NCBI GenBank assembly: GCA_964476445.1
Contig: CAYZAK010000001.1
Location: 1-64,000 of the forward strand
Length of the DNA stretch: 64,000 nt
Reading direction: 5' to 3'
DNA from: CAYZAK01 sp964476445
GTDB taxonomy: Bacteria; CG03; SLGR01; JAGXOG01
Position 1 is the stretch's first letter. Each line of letters starts with the position of its first letter. The notes under the pieces were generated by a model. The model did no database searches. It worked only from the letters and a program-made list of their open reading frames with translations, and was not told the DNA's origin. Position numbers and translations under genes: made by a program. This document shows, in pieces, positions 44,401-50,794 of this stretch.

Positions 44401-45776
44401 TCTCGTTCCAAAGTTCTAATTTTATCTTCATTCTGTTCATTAATATTTCTTATTTTTTCAGTCCAACGGCGGTGGTGAGTATTTAATTTAGATTCTAGAT
44501 TATTAATTTTTTCATTATAAACGTCCCGCTGAGATTCATATTTACTCTGTTTGGACTTTATCTGATCAGTGAGTCTATTTATCTTGTTTTTATATCTTCT
44601 ATCTAATAAATCCTTTTCTTTATTTAAACTGTTAATCTTATTTGTGTACTCTACCTTTTCCTGTTCGTACTTTTGTTTAATATTTTCATACTTATGTATA
44701 GCATCTTCTTTATTTTGAACTTCTCGGGTGAGTTTTTCCTTGTAATTATATTTAAGTTTGCTTATCTTCTGCTGAAATTCAGAGACCGCTTTTTCCTTCT
44801 CGTTTATATTGTCCCTTAATCTTTCTTCCCACAGTTCGCTTTTATTATTAAATTTCTGCTGAATTTTCCACAGTTCTCTATTAGTTTCGTCGTTGTTTTT
44901 TTGAAGTTCATAAATCTTATTTTTTAAATTATGCCGAACTTCTTTAAGCCTGTTTTGATAGTCAAGTTTTAAATTATCTCTTAAATTTTCACTTCTTTGA
45001 AGTTTTTTACTCCATTCTGTTCTCTTCTCTATAAGTTTCTTTTCCATCTCCCGCAGTTGCTCCCGGAGTTGTTGTTTCTCTTCACGGGTCTGGTCAAATT
45101 TTTTATTTAACGCCGTACTCTGTAAAACTTCCTTTAATGACTGTTCAACTTTAACGGCATTTTTTTCTTCTTCTTTATATTTTATTCTTTCTTCGTAAGC
45201 TCTTTTTTTTGCTTTTTCAAGCTCCTCTTTTAATTCCTTAACTTGTTCCTGAACCTGGTTTTGAGCTTCCCTGTATGCCTCCTGACGGATCTGATTCTGG
45301 GTTTTTTCTTTAGCTATCTTAGCTTTATTTTCTTTACGTATCTTTTCTAAAGTTTCCTGCCATTTTTTTCTTTCTTCGGCAAGTTCCTGCTCTCTTTTTT
45401 TATATTCTTCCTCCAGACTCTTTTTAAGATTAGCCAATTCTCTCTGTCTATGGCGAGTCTGTTCTTTTTCTTTCTTGAGAAATTTTTCCTGAAGTTCTAA
45501 ATTTTCTTCCTCAGTTTCTTTAAGACGGTTCATTAATTCTTCTCTTTCTTTTACCATCCGACCTTCTATATCTTGAATTTTATTTTTGGCTTCTTCGGCT
45601 TTTTGAGACTTTTGTTTTTTCTGTTTATCTTTTTCAGACGGGGGTCCCGGCGGGAGGGTCGGACCCTGGCCGAAATTGCTGGAGCTGGAGCTGCTATTTT
45701 TACCGGGGCCGGGTACCGGAGGAGTTCCCGGCGTCGGATCAGGTAAATTAGGAAATTTTGAGTTTTTGTTTTTCAT
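41457..45776 (-). CDS. Giant coiled-coil protein of the motor operon
   Basis: The 1439-residue protein has a Pro/Gly/Ser-rich N terminus (about 1-55) and is then almost uninterrupted Lys/Glu/Gln-rich coiled coil to about residue 1420. Fully extended such a coil could be about 200 nm long. No membrane segment, signal peptide or enzyme motif is visible. Two adjacent 68-residue units around 1080-1220 are nearly identical. It lies between the FliF-FliG fusion gene and flbD on the same strand, two bases from flbD. I do not recognise a named family. It may be a cytoplasmic filament or track attached to the motor, but low-complexity coils of this kind also resemble SMC- or myosin-like tails by composition only. 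Confidence 0.7.
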   Translation of the reverse strand: MKNKNSKFPNLPDPTPGTPPVPGPGKNSSSSSSNFGQGPTLPPGPPSEKDKQKKQKSQKAEEAKNKIQDIEGRMVKEREELMNRLKETEEENLELQEKFLKKEKEQTRHRQRELANLKKSLEEEYKKREQELAEERKKWQETLEKIRKENKAKIAKEKTQNQIRQEAYREAQNQVQEQVKELKEELEKAKKRAYEERIKYKEEEKNAVKVEQSLKEVLQSTALNKKFDQTREEKQQLREQLREMEKKLIEKRTEWSKKLQRSENLRDNLKLDYQNRLKEVRHNLKNKIYELQKNNDETNRELWKIQQKFNNKSELWEERLRDNINEKEKAVSEFQQKISKLKYNYKEKLTREVQNKEDAIHKYENIKQKYEQEKVEYTNKINSLNKEKDLLDRRYKNKINRLTDQIKSKQSKYESQRDVYNEKINNLESKLNTHHRRWTEKIRNINEQNEDKIRTLEREYSNKIKDYQSQIKDLENSKANLAEKFKNIQQKYEQQISAKEELHSRALENIKTKKVNYEKIKTKIEDEYEEKMNSLRQSYETQKNKVETLKEEKEKIHRKTAQKIENLEEELENNIRQNRNLKKKNEQLKTDLQEFDDENHNLNRTNKEMKEKLSGVIKEKEDAAFEIESKIREIRREEREKLNKNEEDYNRQLELLNNQLEESRNTVRELRNRKDQRIRSLKREFEDYKRNTRWLKEEWDKQKEELRLNYQEKEEELKDEISSLQSRVRDIKRQRTSEKEELKLKLNEQEKRHAQKIEDYKSEIKDLKSHIYKQKNILKQNLNNARNKIVELNQKLETQESKLLEHRAKFASAREELKTAREEIEMWKNKYDKKIEENKVIKFELEKREDKLRNEIDRLKNNYQDLLHKVEEKWDSADKYEERKKDFRLELEQLEEENNKLNRELEYKNKELDNLKYNFNRFKQKTEEYVENFHKNNQISENRERELSDITEKFKRVKNDLKDKEERIEKLEQRLSQKEASHQEEINQILKEIEKKDSKIKDLTSEMRYKIDQSEANNLKDEITAKAEKIETLKTDVVDKEKIIGNQKDRIKNLEKKLIHNPEKEELEKKEQKIKNLEEKIASQPDNDELKKKEERIANLSNRVENLNIELEERENLEGNLTQKSKVIENLKNELEEKTLKIENLQENLSSRPDNDELKKKEERIAKLSNRVENLNVELEAQENLEENLTQKSKVIENLKNELEEKTLKIENLQENLSRTPSEEDEQELENLKQENKKLNQKLEKNKKILAKQEQKVNMINELKGELEEAIKDIELKNKQLKELKEKSVSNSQNKTTVNNLKQKNNTLKDRIRELKAQLEIGLEEMSKQNSDRISKADKKKMEQDWQKKWDDREKKIKNFIDKTQKVIKERDNLKKKFDIMLRDQKQLSQIAEQEKKKRQELEKNQARLLRELQEERKSFFKKITDKFKKNSSKDILVL
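42127..42534 (-). repeat. 204-bp tandem duplication in the coiled-coil gene
   Basis: Two adjacent 204-base units (42127-42330 and 42331-42534) are nearly identical in DNA sequence, differing at a handful of positions, and encode 68 residues each in frame. The near identity means a recent duplication or ongoing homogenisation. It adds exactly 68 residues, so the reading frame and approximate heptad phase continue. Confidence 0.85.
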
Positions 45777-45892
45777 AAGATTATCAAGTACTAATGTAAA
45801 ATTTGATTTTTTTCAAGTTTTAAATTTTATTTTACAGTTTTATATTATTATATCCTTATTTTTCTATTGCCATTTTCATTGTATTTATATTC

Positions 45893-47845
45893 TTAATGAA
45901 CTTCTACCCATTCTTTTAATTCCTGATTATCCGGATTTAACTGCAGGGATTTTTTATAAGAAGCTTTAGCTTTACTTTCCTCCCCCATAGCTAAATAACA
46001 GGAGCCCATATATTGATGGGTCTGCCATATATCAGGGTTGTACTGTAAAGATTGCTGGAATTGCTGCACGGCCTGGCTGTAATTTTCGTTCTTATAGGCT
46101 TCCAGACCCTTTTCATAAAACTTAAAAGCTATTTCATCGTTATTGGTCTCTTCTTTTGGCGGACTTTCCATATTTTCTTTTTCTTCAATTGCTTCTTTGG
46201 CCGCATTTATTATGTTCTCAAGAACGGACTCTTTCTCTTCTTCTCCAAGTTCTTCTTCCCAAAGCTCCGCAGTTCCTTCCCCTGTTACACCCGTTATAGT
46301 ACCGTCCGCTTCCAATTCTTTTATTTTGGCTACAATACCACGCTGACTGTTTTTTATCTGCTCTCCAGTCACATTACGACCGTATTCAATCTCTTCTTTT
46401 AATAAAGCTGCCGCTCCTTCACTCATGTTTTCCATAAACCTCTCCCTGAACTCTTCAGAAGTATTTTTAAGGGCAACTCCCAGATCTTTGGTTTCTACTT
46501 CCTGGATAATCATCTGTATAGCCGCATCATCCAGATTCATTATATCTTCAAAACTAAAAATTTGACTTTCAACTTTCTGAGAAAATTCAGGATCTTCTCT
46601 GGAAATAGACTCAAGTATCTGATCTCTCTCAGTTTCGCCCATCACCTCCAGCATACCTACCAGCTTGTCCGCTCCACCGGACACATATTCTATCTTTTGG
46701 CTTAAAAATTCATCCACGTGCTCCATAATCTCTTTTGAAGTGCATTGCATACTCACTATCTTTTTAGCAATTTCCGCTTTATTCTCTTCCGGTAAAGCGG
46801 CTAACACTTTTGCCGCTTTCGGCGCATCTAAATAATCTATTAACAGTGCCGCCACAGACGGCTTTTCAAAATTCAAAAGATAGGCCAGTTTTTTTAAATC
46901 TTTATTCTCCAAAAACTTTAAAGGTTTATAGGTCATTTTTTCAAACTCCTCCTCTTCGGTCTCTTCTTGTGTTTCCCCTTCTATATATTCTCCGTCTTCA
47001 ATTTCTTCTTCCGGTTTTTCTTCATCAAATTCTTCCTCCAGTTCTTCTTCCATTTCCATTTCAGTTTCCCCGGCCCCCATACCGGCACCTATGCCGCCAC
47101 CGCCGGCCGTGGCACCGGTAAATTCTGTTTCGGATTTCATCTTTTTTAAATCTTTTAAAGTCTGAAGAGTAGCAAAAAGAAATTTACGGAGAGGACCGAA
47201 CAGAAAAAGGCCAATTATACCCAAGGTAATTAAGCCCAGGACGATTACATAAAAATAAGGATTAAATAAAAACCCTACAAAATCAATAGTTCTCCCGGCA
47301 AAATCCACCCGCTGAATAGTAAGCCTGTCTCCCCGGGCCGGATTTATATCAAGAACATCGGTTAGTACATTTTCAATAGTTAGTACGGTTTCATCAGGTA
47401 TTCCCCGGTCCAGTATTAAACTGACCTGAATACTAGCCAGAAATTCAGAAGGCAGAGTAATTACATCTTCTATTCTTTTTGCCCCGCCGGTACCTCTTTC
47501 GGCATCCTGATCTTCGGGCTGTTCCTCTAACTGTTGTCTTCTTAACGGAACTCCGGGAAGGTACTCTTCTACTTCAGGGGAGTACGGCTGATCTTCTTCT
47601 CTTTCTTCGGACCACTGCTCGGTCTGAGTTCTGGATTTTTCCAGATCGGCCAGCTCAACGCTGACAATGACCGATGATTTTCCCTCCCCTACAATTCTTT
47701 CCACTATACCGCTTAAATGGGTTTCCAGGCGCTGTTCAGTTTCCATCTTCTGATTTATCAGGGTAGTATAATCAGAGAATTCAGCTTGGCCCATAAAAAG
47801 GGGTACTGCCAACAGTACTGCCAGTTTTTTTAGTATATTTTTCAT
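45893..47845 (-). CDS. FliF(C-terminal)-FliG-TPR fusion protein
   Basis: The 650-residue protein has a signal peptide (1-20), a periplasmic domain matching the C-terminal region of FliF (about 30-185, with 'IQVSLILDRG' and 'INPARGDRLTIQRVDF', the RGD-x-(L/V)-T motif of FliF), and a membrane helix (about 193-217). A Gly-rich and Glu-rich linker (240-300) leads to FliG middle and C-terminal domains (about 308-520) and three TPR repeats (572-650). The FliG part reads FEDIMNLDDAAIQ (432-444) and ALKNTSEEFRERF (458-470) like ordinary FliG; EHPQ is EKPS (327-330). By hand alignment to E. coli FliG, K264 is K460, D288 and D289 are E484 and E485, but R281 is G477 and R297 is T493. FliF ring-building domains 1 and 2 are absent. 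The gene overlaps the PorV/TPR gene by four bases. Confidence 0.85.
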   Translation of the reverse strand: MKNILKKLAVLLAVPLFMGQAEFSDYTTLINQKMETEQRLETHLSGIVERIVGEGKSSVIVSVELADLEKSRTQTEQWSEEREEDQPYSPEVEEYLPGVPLRRQQLEEQPEDQDAERGTGGAKRIEDVITLPSEFLASIQVSLILDRGIPDETVLTIENVLTDVLDINPARGDRLTIQRVDFAGRTIDFVGFLFNPYFYVIVLGLITLGIIGLFLFGPLRKFLFATLQTLKDLKKMKSETEFTGATAGGGGIGAGMGAGETEMEMEEELEEEFDEEKPEEEIEDGEYIEGETQEETEEEEFEKMTYKPLKFLENKDLKKLAYLLNFEKPSVAALLIDYLDAPKAAKVLAALPEENKAEIAKKIVSMQCTSKEIMEHVDEFLSQKIEYVSGGADKLVGMLEVMGETERDQILESISREDPEFSQKVESQIFSFEDIMNLDDAAIQMIIQEVETKDLGVALKNTSEEFRERFMENMSEGAAALLKEEIEYGRNVTGEQIKNSQRGIVAKIKELEADGTITGVTGEGTAELWEEELGEEEKESVLENIINAAKEAIEEKENMESPPKEETNNDEIAFKFYEKGLEAYKNENYSQAVQQFQQSLQYNPDIWQTHQYMGSCYLAMGEESKAKASYKKSLQLNPDNQELKEWVEVH

Positions 47846-49440
47846 TCCATTAAATCCTCTATTTCAAATTCTTCACTGTCTCTATCCACCGGCCGGCGAA
47901 CCTGATTAATAAAATTCCTCAGATCATCATCGGCCGGATTAAGCTGCAGAGATCTTTCCCAGGCCTCCACAGCTCTCTCTTCGTTGCCTATAGAGTAAAA
48001 AGACGAGCCAATTCTTTTGTACGCCTGGGCGTTTTCGGGCTCAATAACCAGCACTTCCTGGTATTCTTCAATGGCCTGGGCATAATCCTCGTTGTAAAAA
48101 TGCTGAAGTCCCTTATGTAATTTGTACTCGGCCAGGGACATTCCCGAAACAACTCTTATCCGGGGATCTGCTAAATTTTCCTTTTCCCCTATCCATCTTA
48201 AAAGCTCTTTAGCCTGTTCATCAGTGGGATCTTCAGTAATTATGTGATTTAAAGCCAGTACTATGATATCAACATTATCATTTTCTATGTACTCCCTTAT
48301 ACCTCTTCTTAAAAGAGAACCCGATCGGGTATCCTCCACTTTACGGGGAATCCATTCTGCTATATCGGATAAAATATCCCTTTTTCTGGATACTTCACGG
48401 TCAAAAGGATTTAAACTGTAAGCTTTTTCAAAACTTTTCAAGGCATCGTCATAAAGACCTTCCCGGTAAGCCACATCACCTTCCGTTTTATATTCCCGGG
48501 CGGACCTTTCCTTTATTTCCTTAACAGAACGTCCGAAACTTATAGTGGCCGATAGCCTGTGCGAGCCACCTAAATCATGGGCCGCATAGGCATAATCCAC
48601 TCCGTAATCATCATATTCAATTCCAAAACCCAGGTTTAATTCCTGGGGATCTATACCCATCCTGAGAGCCAGATAATCCAGAGCCCAGAACTCCATCCCT
48701 ATATTGTAAGGAAGTCCGCTATCCCAGCCTATGGCAGTACTTATATCCGCACCCAGGGACAACCGGTCCCTTAATAACTTGTAATTCACTCCCAAACGGG
48801 CCATTATGGGTAATTCATCGGAAGTATTGTAGGATTCGGAAAGTAAATTCTGCATATTCAATCCCACTCTTAAATCCTCTATGGGGGTATATATTCCCCC
48901 AATATCTAAAATATAACTGCCGCTTTTATGATTATCAAGGGTATGGCTCATTTTTTTAAAGGTTCCTCCAACTGCCAGCTCTTCTAAAATTCTCTGGCCG
49001 TAAGATAAACCGTAAGCACTCTGAATATCCTCAAATGTATGGGTAACTCTATTTTTGGCATCTCTTCCTTCAAATCCTCCCATAAAAAGCCGAGTTCCCG
49101 AAAACCCGAAAGTTCCCCCGAACTCGGTGGGCTGAACATAACTTACAAAATCATATACCGACCCTCCCCATAAAACTGAATGAAGAGCAGTTAATTCACT
49201 CCGGTGAAGGTCAGCCAGTCCGGCTGGATTCCAGTAAGTAGCCGAAGCATCGTCGGCCAGGGCAACAAAAGCTTTTCCCATGCCCAGAGACCGGGCTCCC
49301 GCTCCCCAGGACATAAAAGCACCGGGCATACCCCCACGACCGCTCTTACGAGCCCAGTTTAAAGTAAACTGGCCCAGCGAAATTATATAAGCCAGAACAA
49401 TTAATACCAAGACTGATTTTTTTATCAATTTATATATCAT
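47842..49440 (-). CDS. PorV/PorQ-like outer-membrane barrel with C-terminal TPRs
   Basis: The start is set at the ATG at 49440, giving 532 residues with a clear signal peptide (IKKSVLVLIVLAYIISLG); a longer frame would run back through the terminator of the leader. The N-terminal two thirds are a PorV/PorQ (FadL-like) beta barrel: 'FMSWGAGARSLGMGKAFVALADDASATYWNPAGLAD' in overlapping pieces near 42-80, and many amphipathic strands after it. The last third holds TPR repeats ('GDVAYREGLYDDALKSFEKAYSLNP', 'GLQHFYNEDYAQAIEEYQEVL', 'GSSFYSIGNEERAVEAWERSL'). In type 9 secretion PorV shuttles substrates at the outer membrane; no other type 9 gene is here. It is the first gene after the candidate riboswitch. 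Confidence 0.8.
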   Translation of the reverse strand: MIYKLIKKSVLVLIVLAYIISLGQFTLNWARKSGRGGMPGAFMSWGAGARSLGMGKAFVALADDASATYWNPAGLADLHRSELTALHSVLWGGSVYDFVSYVQPTEFGGTFGFSGTRLFMGGFEGRDAKNRVTHTFEDIQSAYGLSYGQRILEELAVGGTFKKMSHTLDNHKSGSYILDIGGIYTPIEDLRVGLNMQNLLSESYNTSDELPIMARLGVNYKLLRDRLSLGADISTAIGWDSGLPYNIGMEFWALDYLALRMGIDPQELNLGFGIEYDDYGVDYAYAAHDLGGSHRLSATISFGRSVKEIKERSAREYKTEGDVAYREGLYDDALKSFEKAYSLNPFDREVSRKRDILSDIAEWIPRKVEDTRSGSLLRRGIREYIENDNVDIIVLALNHIITEDPTDEQAKELLRWIGEKENLADPRIRVVSGMSLAEYKLHKGLQHFYNEDYAQAIEEYQEVLVIEPENAQAYKRIGSSFYSIGNEERAVEAWERSLQLNPADDDLRNFINQVRRPVDRDSEEFEIEDLME

Positions 49441-49451
49441 ATCATTTGTAC

Positions 49452-49500
49452 AAAAAAAATACCGATTTACCTTTATAAACATGATAAAGGCAAATCGGCA
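49452..49500 (-). terminator. Strong intrinsic terminator in the motor-operon leader
   Basis: On the minus strand a 17-bp stem (49484-49500 pairing with 49460-49476, with only two G-U wobbles) and a 7-base loop are followed at once by eight T (49452-49459). It stands 12 bases before the ATG of the PorV/TPR gene, so read-through is needed to express the operon. The 5' arm is also the 3' strand of the leader's closing stem. Confidence 0.85.
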
Positions 49501-49620
49501 ATTCCAATACATCAACCTGTATTGACTTCCAATTCAACCTACTGGCAATTCAGCCTTCCTTAACTTTACCAGGAACTGTAATTTTGCGTTACGACGGTTA
49601 CCCACCGGTTGCCTTTATCA
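49482..49620 (-). ncRNA. Candidate ON-type riboswitch aptamer
   Basis: A 12-bp perfect stem (49609-49620 with 49482-49493) encloses 115 bases with several possible small hairpins, for example CGGT/ACCG near 49595-49607, GTAA/TTAC near 49577-49593, TTCCT/AGGAA, and CAATACA/TGTATTG near 49504-49524. The 3' strand of the outer stem is shared with the terminator, so forming the stem prevents termination. This is the layout of riboswitches that turn genes on when ligand binds. The loop AACGCAAAA recalls part of the c-di-GMP-I aptamer, but the rest does not match that consensus, and I name no ligand. Confidence 0.65.
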
Positions 49621-49657
49621 GTAGTTTTTCAATATTCTATTTTCTTTTCCTATTAAA

Positions 49658-49686
49658 TTAATAACACGAAATCCGGTTTTTTTCAA
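49658..49686 (-). promoter_or_regulatory. Promoter-like site upstream of the motor-operon leader
   Basis: Minus-strand TTGAAA (49681-49686) is followed after exactly 17 bases by TATTAA (49658-49663). Transcription would start near 49651, about 30 bases before the 12-bp closing stem of the leader RNA. The match to sigma70 boxes is moderate (5 of 6 and 4 of 6). Confidence 0.4.
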
Positions 49687-49720
49687 GGAATTCATTAATG
49701 TACCGGTAACTTTCCGTTAT

Positions 49721-50794
49721 TTAATTATCAAATTCAGTTCTTTTATTTTTAGTTCTTTCCATCCAGTTTCTAATTCTCTTATAATTACTATCTAAAGAAT
49801 ATACCTTATTGAACTCCAGCCAGGCCTTACGGTACTGTTCATCCTTAAAAAATTTTTTGCCTTTTCTGTACATCTGTTCTATTAATACCGGTTCACCGAA
49901 TTTAAAATTTAAATCCACCCGATGAGAAATTCCCAGTTCCCCAAAAGGTGCCAGAGCGTAATCTAGTTCTAAATCCCCCCATCTAACACCTCCCCCAAAA
50001 CGAAAAGTTTCATCTATATCCGACCGGCTATTCCAGCCGCCCCTAAAATAAAGAGATTGCCACAAGTCAAACTCCACCCCCCCACCGTATCTTAACTGGT
50101 CATTTATATAAATAACGTCGGCGGCTATAAGGGTAAATTTATTCAGTCTTAATCCCAGACCCGTAAAAAATGAAACAGGCATAGAAGGAACTTCTTCAAC
50201 CAGCCTCCCGCTCACCCCGGCGTTTTTAACCCCCCCCGAAAGCCACAATCCTTCAACAGGTTCTACTATAACTCCCCCGTCAAGTCCCACGGCAAAAACA
50301 CTGTCTTCATGGAGTTGTTCAAATATTCCCTTTAAAGTTAATCCACCGGACAGGTACCGGGTAATCCTCTGGGCCTGGGTGTAAGATATATAGTAGTCCC
50401 TGGCCGACAATGTCCCGGAAGGTTCCCCATACCAGTCATACCCTTCTATCTGCTCCACTGAAAGAATGGATATATTAATCCCCCCGGCGGCCATATTCTC
50501 CATAGGAAAAGCGAACCCTATTCTCTGCTGGTTTACATCTTGAAAATACTGATTGTGCATAGCCGAAACAGAGTATCTTTCCACATATCCCAGCCCGGCA
50601 GGGTTCCACCAGTAGGCATTGGGGCCATGAGAAACCGCCGTGCCCACCCCCATTCCTATTTCCCTGGCCCCCACGGGCAAATTAAGAAAATCAAAGGCCG
50701 TACTCCCCGGGCCGCTTCCCCAAAGAGAGGGAATTGCTATAACAGATATATAAAGAAAAATTATGTATGATTTTTTTAGTATTTTAATCGTCAT
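49721..50794 (-). CDS. PorV/PorQ-like outer-membrane barrel protein
   Basis: The 357-residue protein has a signal peptide (about 1-26), the PorV/PorQ N-terminal motif 'FLNLPVGAREIGMGVGTAVSHGPNAYWWNPAGLG' split over 36-70, and a beta barrel with repeated 'GGVKNAGVSG' and 'FGGGVRWGDLELDYALAPFGELGISHRVDLNF' type strands. A short TPR-like tail (about 308-345) ends the protein. It is a shorter paralogue of the barrel encoded at 47842-49440. Its start overlaps the stop of the 1891-residue surface protein by four bases, so the barrel is made together with its probable secretion substrate. Confidence 0.78.
   Translation of the reverse strand: MTIKILKKSYIIFLYISVIAIPSLWGSGPGSTAFDFLNLPVGAREIGMGVGTAVSHGPNAYWWNPAGLGYVERYSVSAMHNQYFQDVNQQRIGFAFPMENMAAGGINISILSVEQIEGYDWYGEPSGTLSARDYYISYTQAQRITRYLSGGLTLKGIFEQLHEDSVFAVGLDGGVIVEPVEGLWLSGGVKNAGVSGRLVEEVPSMPVSFFTGLGLRLNKFTLIAADVIYINDQLRYGGGVEFDLWQSLYFRGGWNSRSDIDETFRFGGGVRWGDLELDYALAPFGELGISHRVDLNFKFGEPVLIEQMYRKGKKFFKDEQYRKAWLEFNKVYSLDSNYKRIRNWMERTKNKRTEFDN

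Noticed and set aside
49441..49515. N-terminal extension of the PorV/TPR gene
   Set aside because: It would translate the terminator hairpin; the signal peptide begins well at the ATG at 49440.
49482..49620. Identification as a c-di-GMP-I riboswitch
   Set aside because: Only the short CGCAAA-type segment matches; the GNRA tetraloop, receptor and the conserved GGCAAACC context are not found in the right order.
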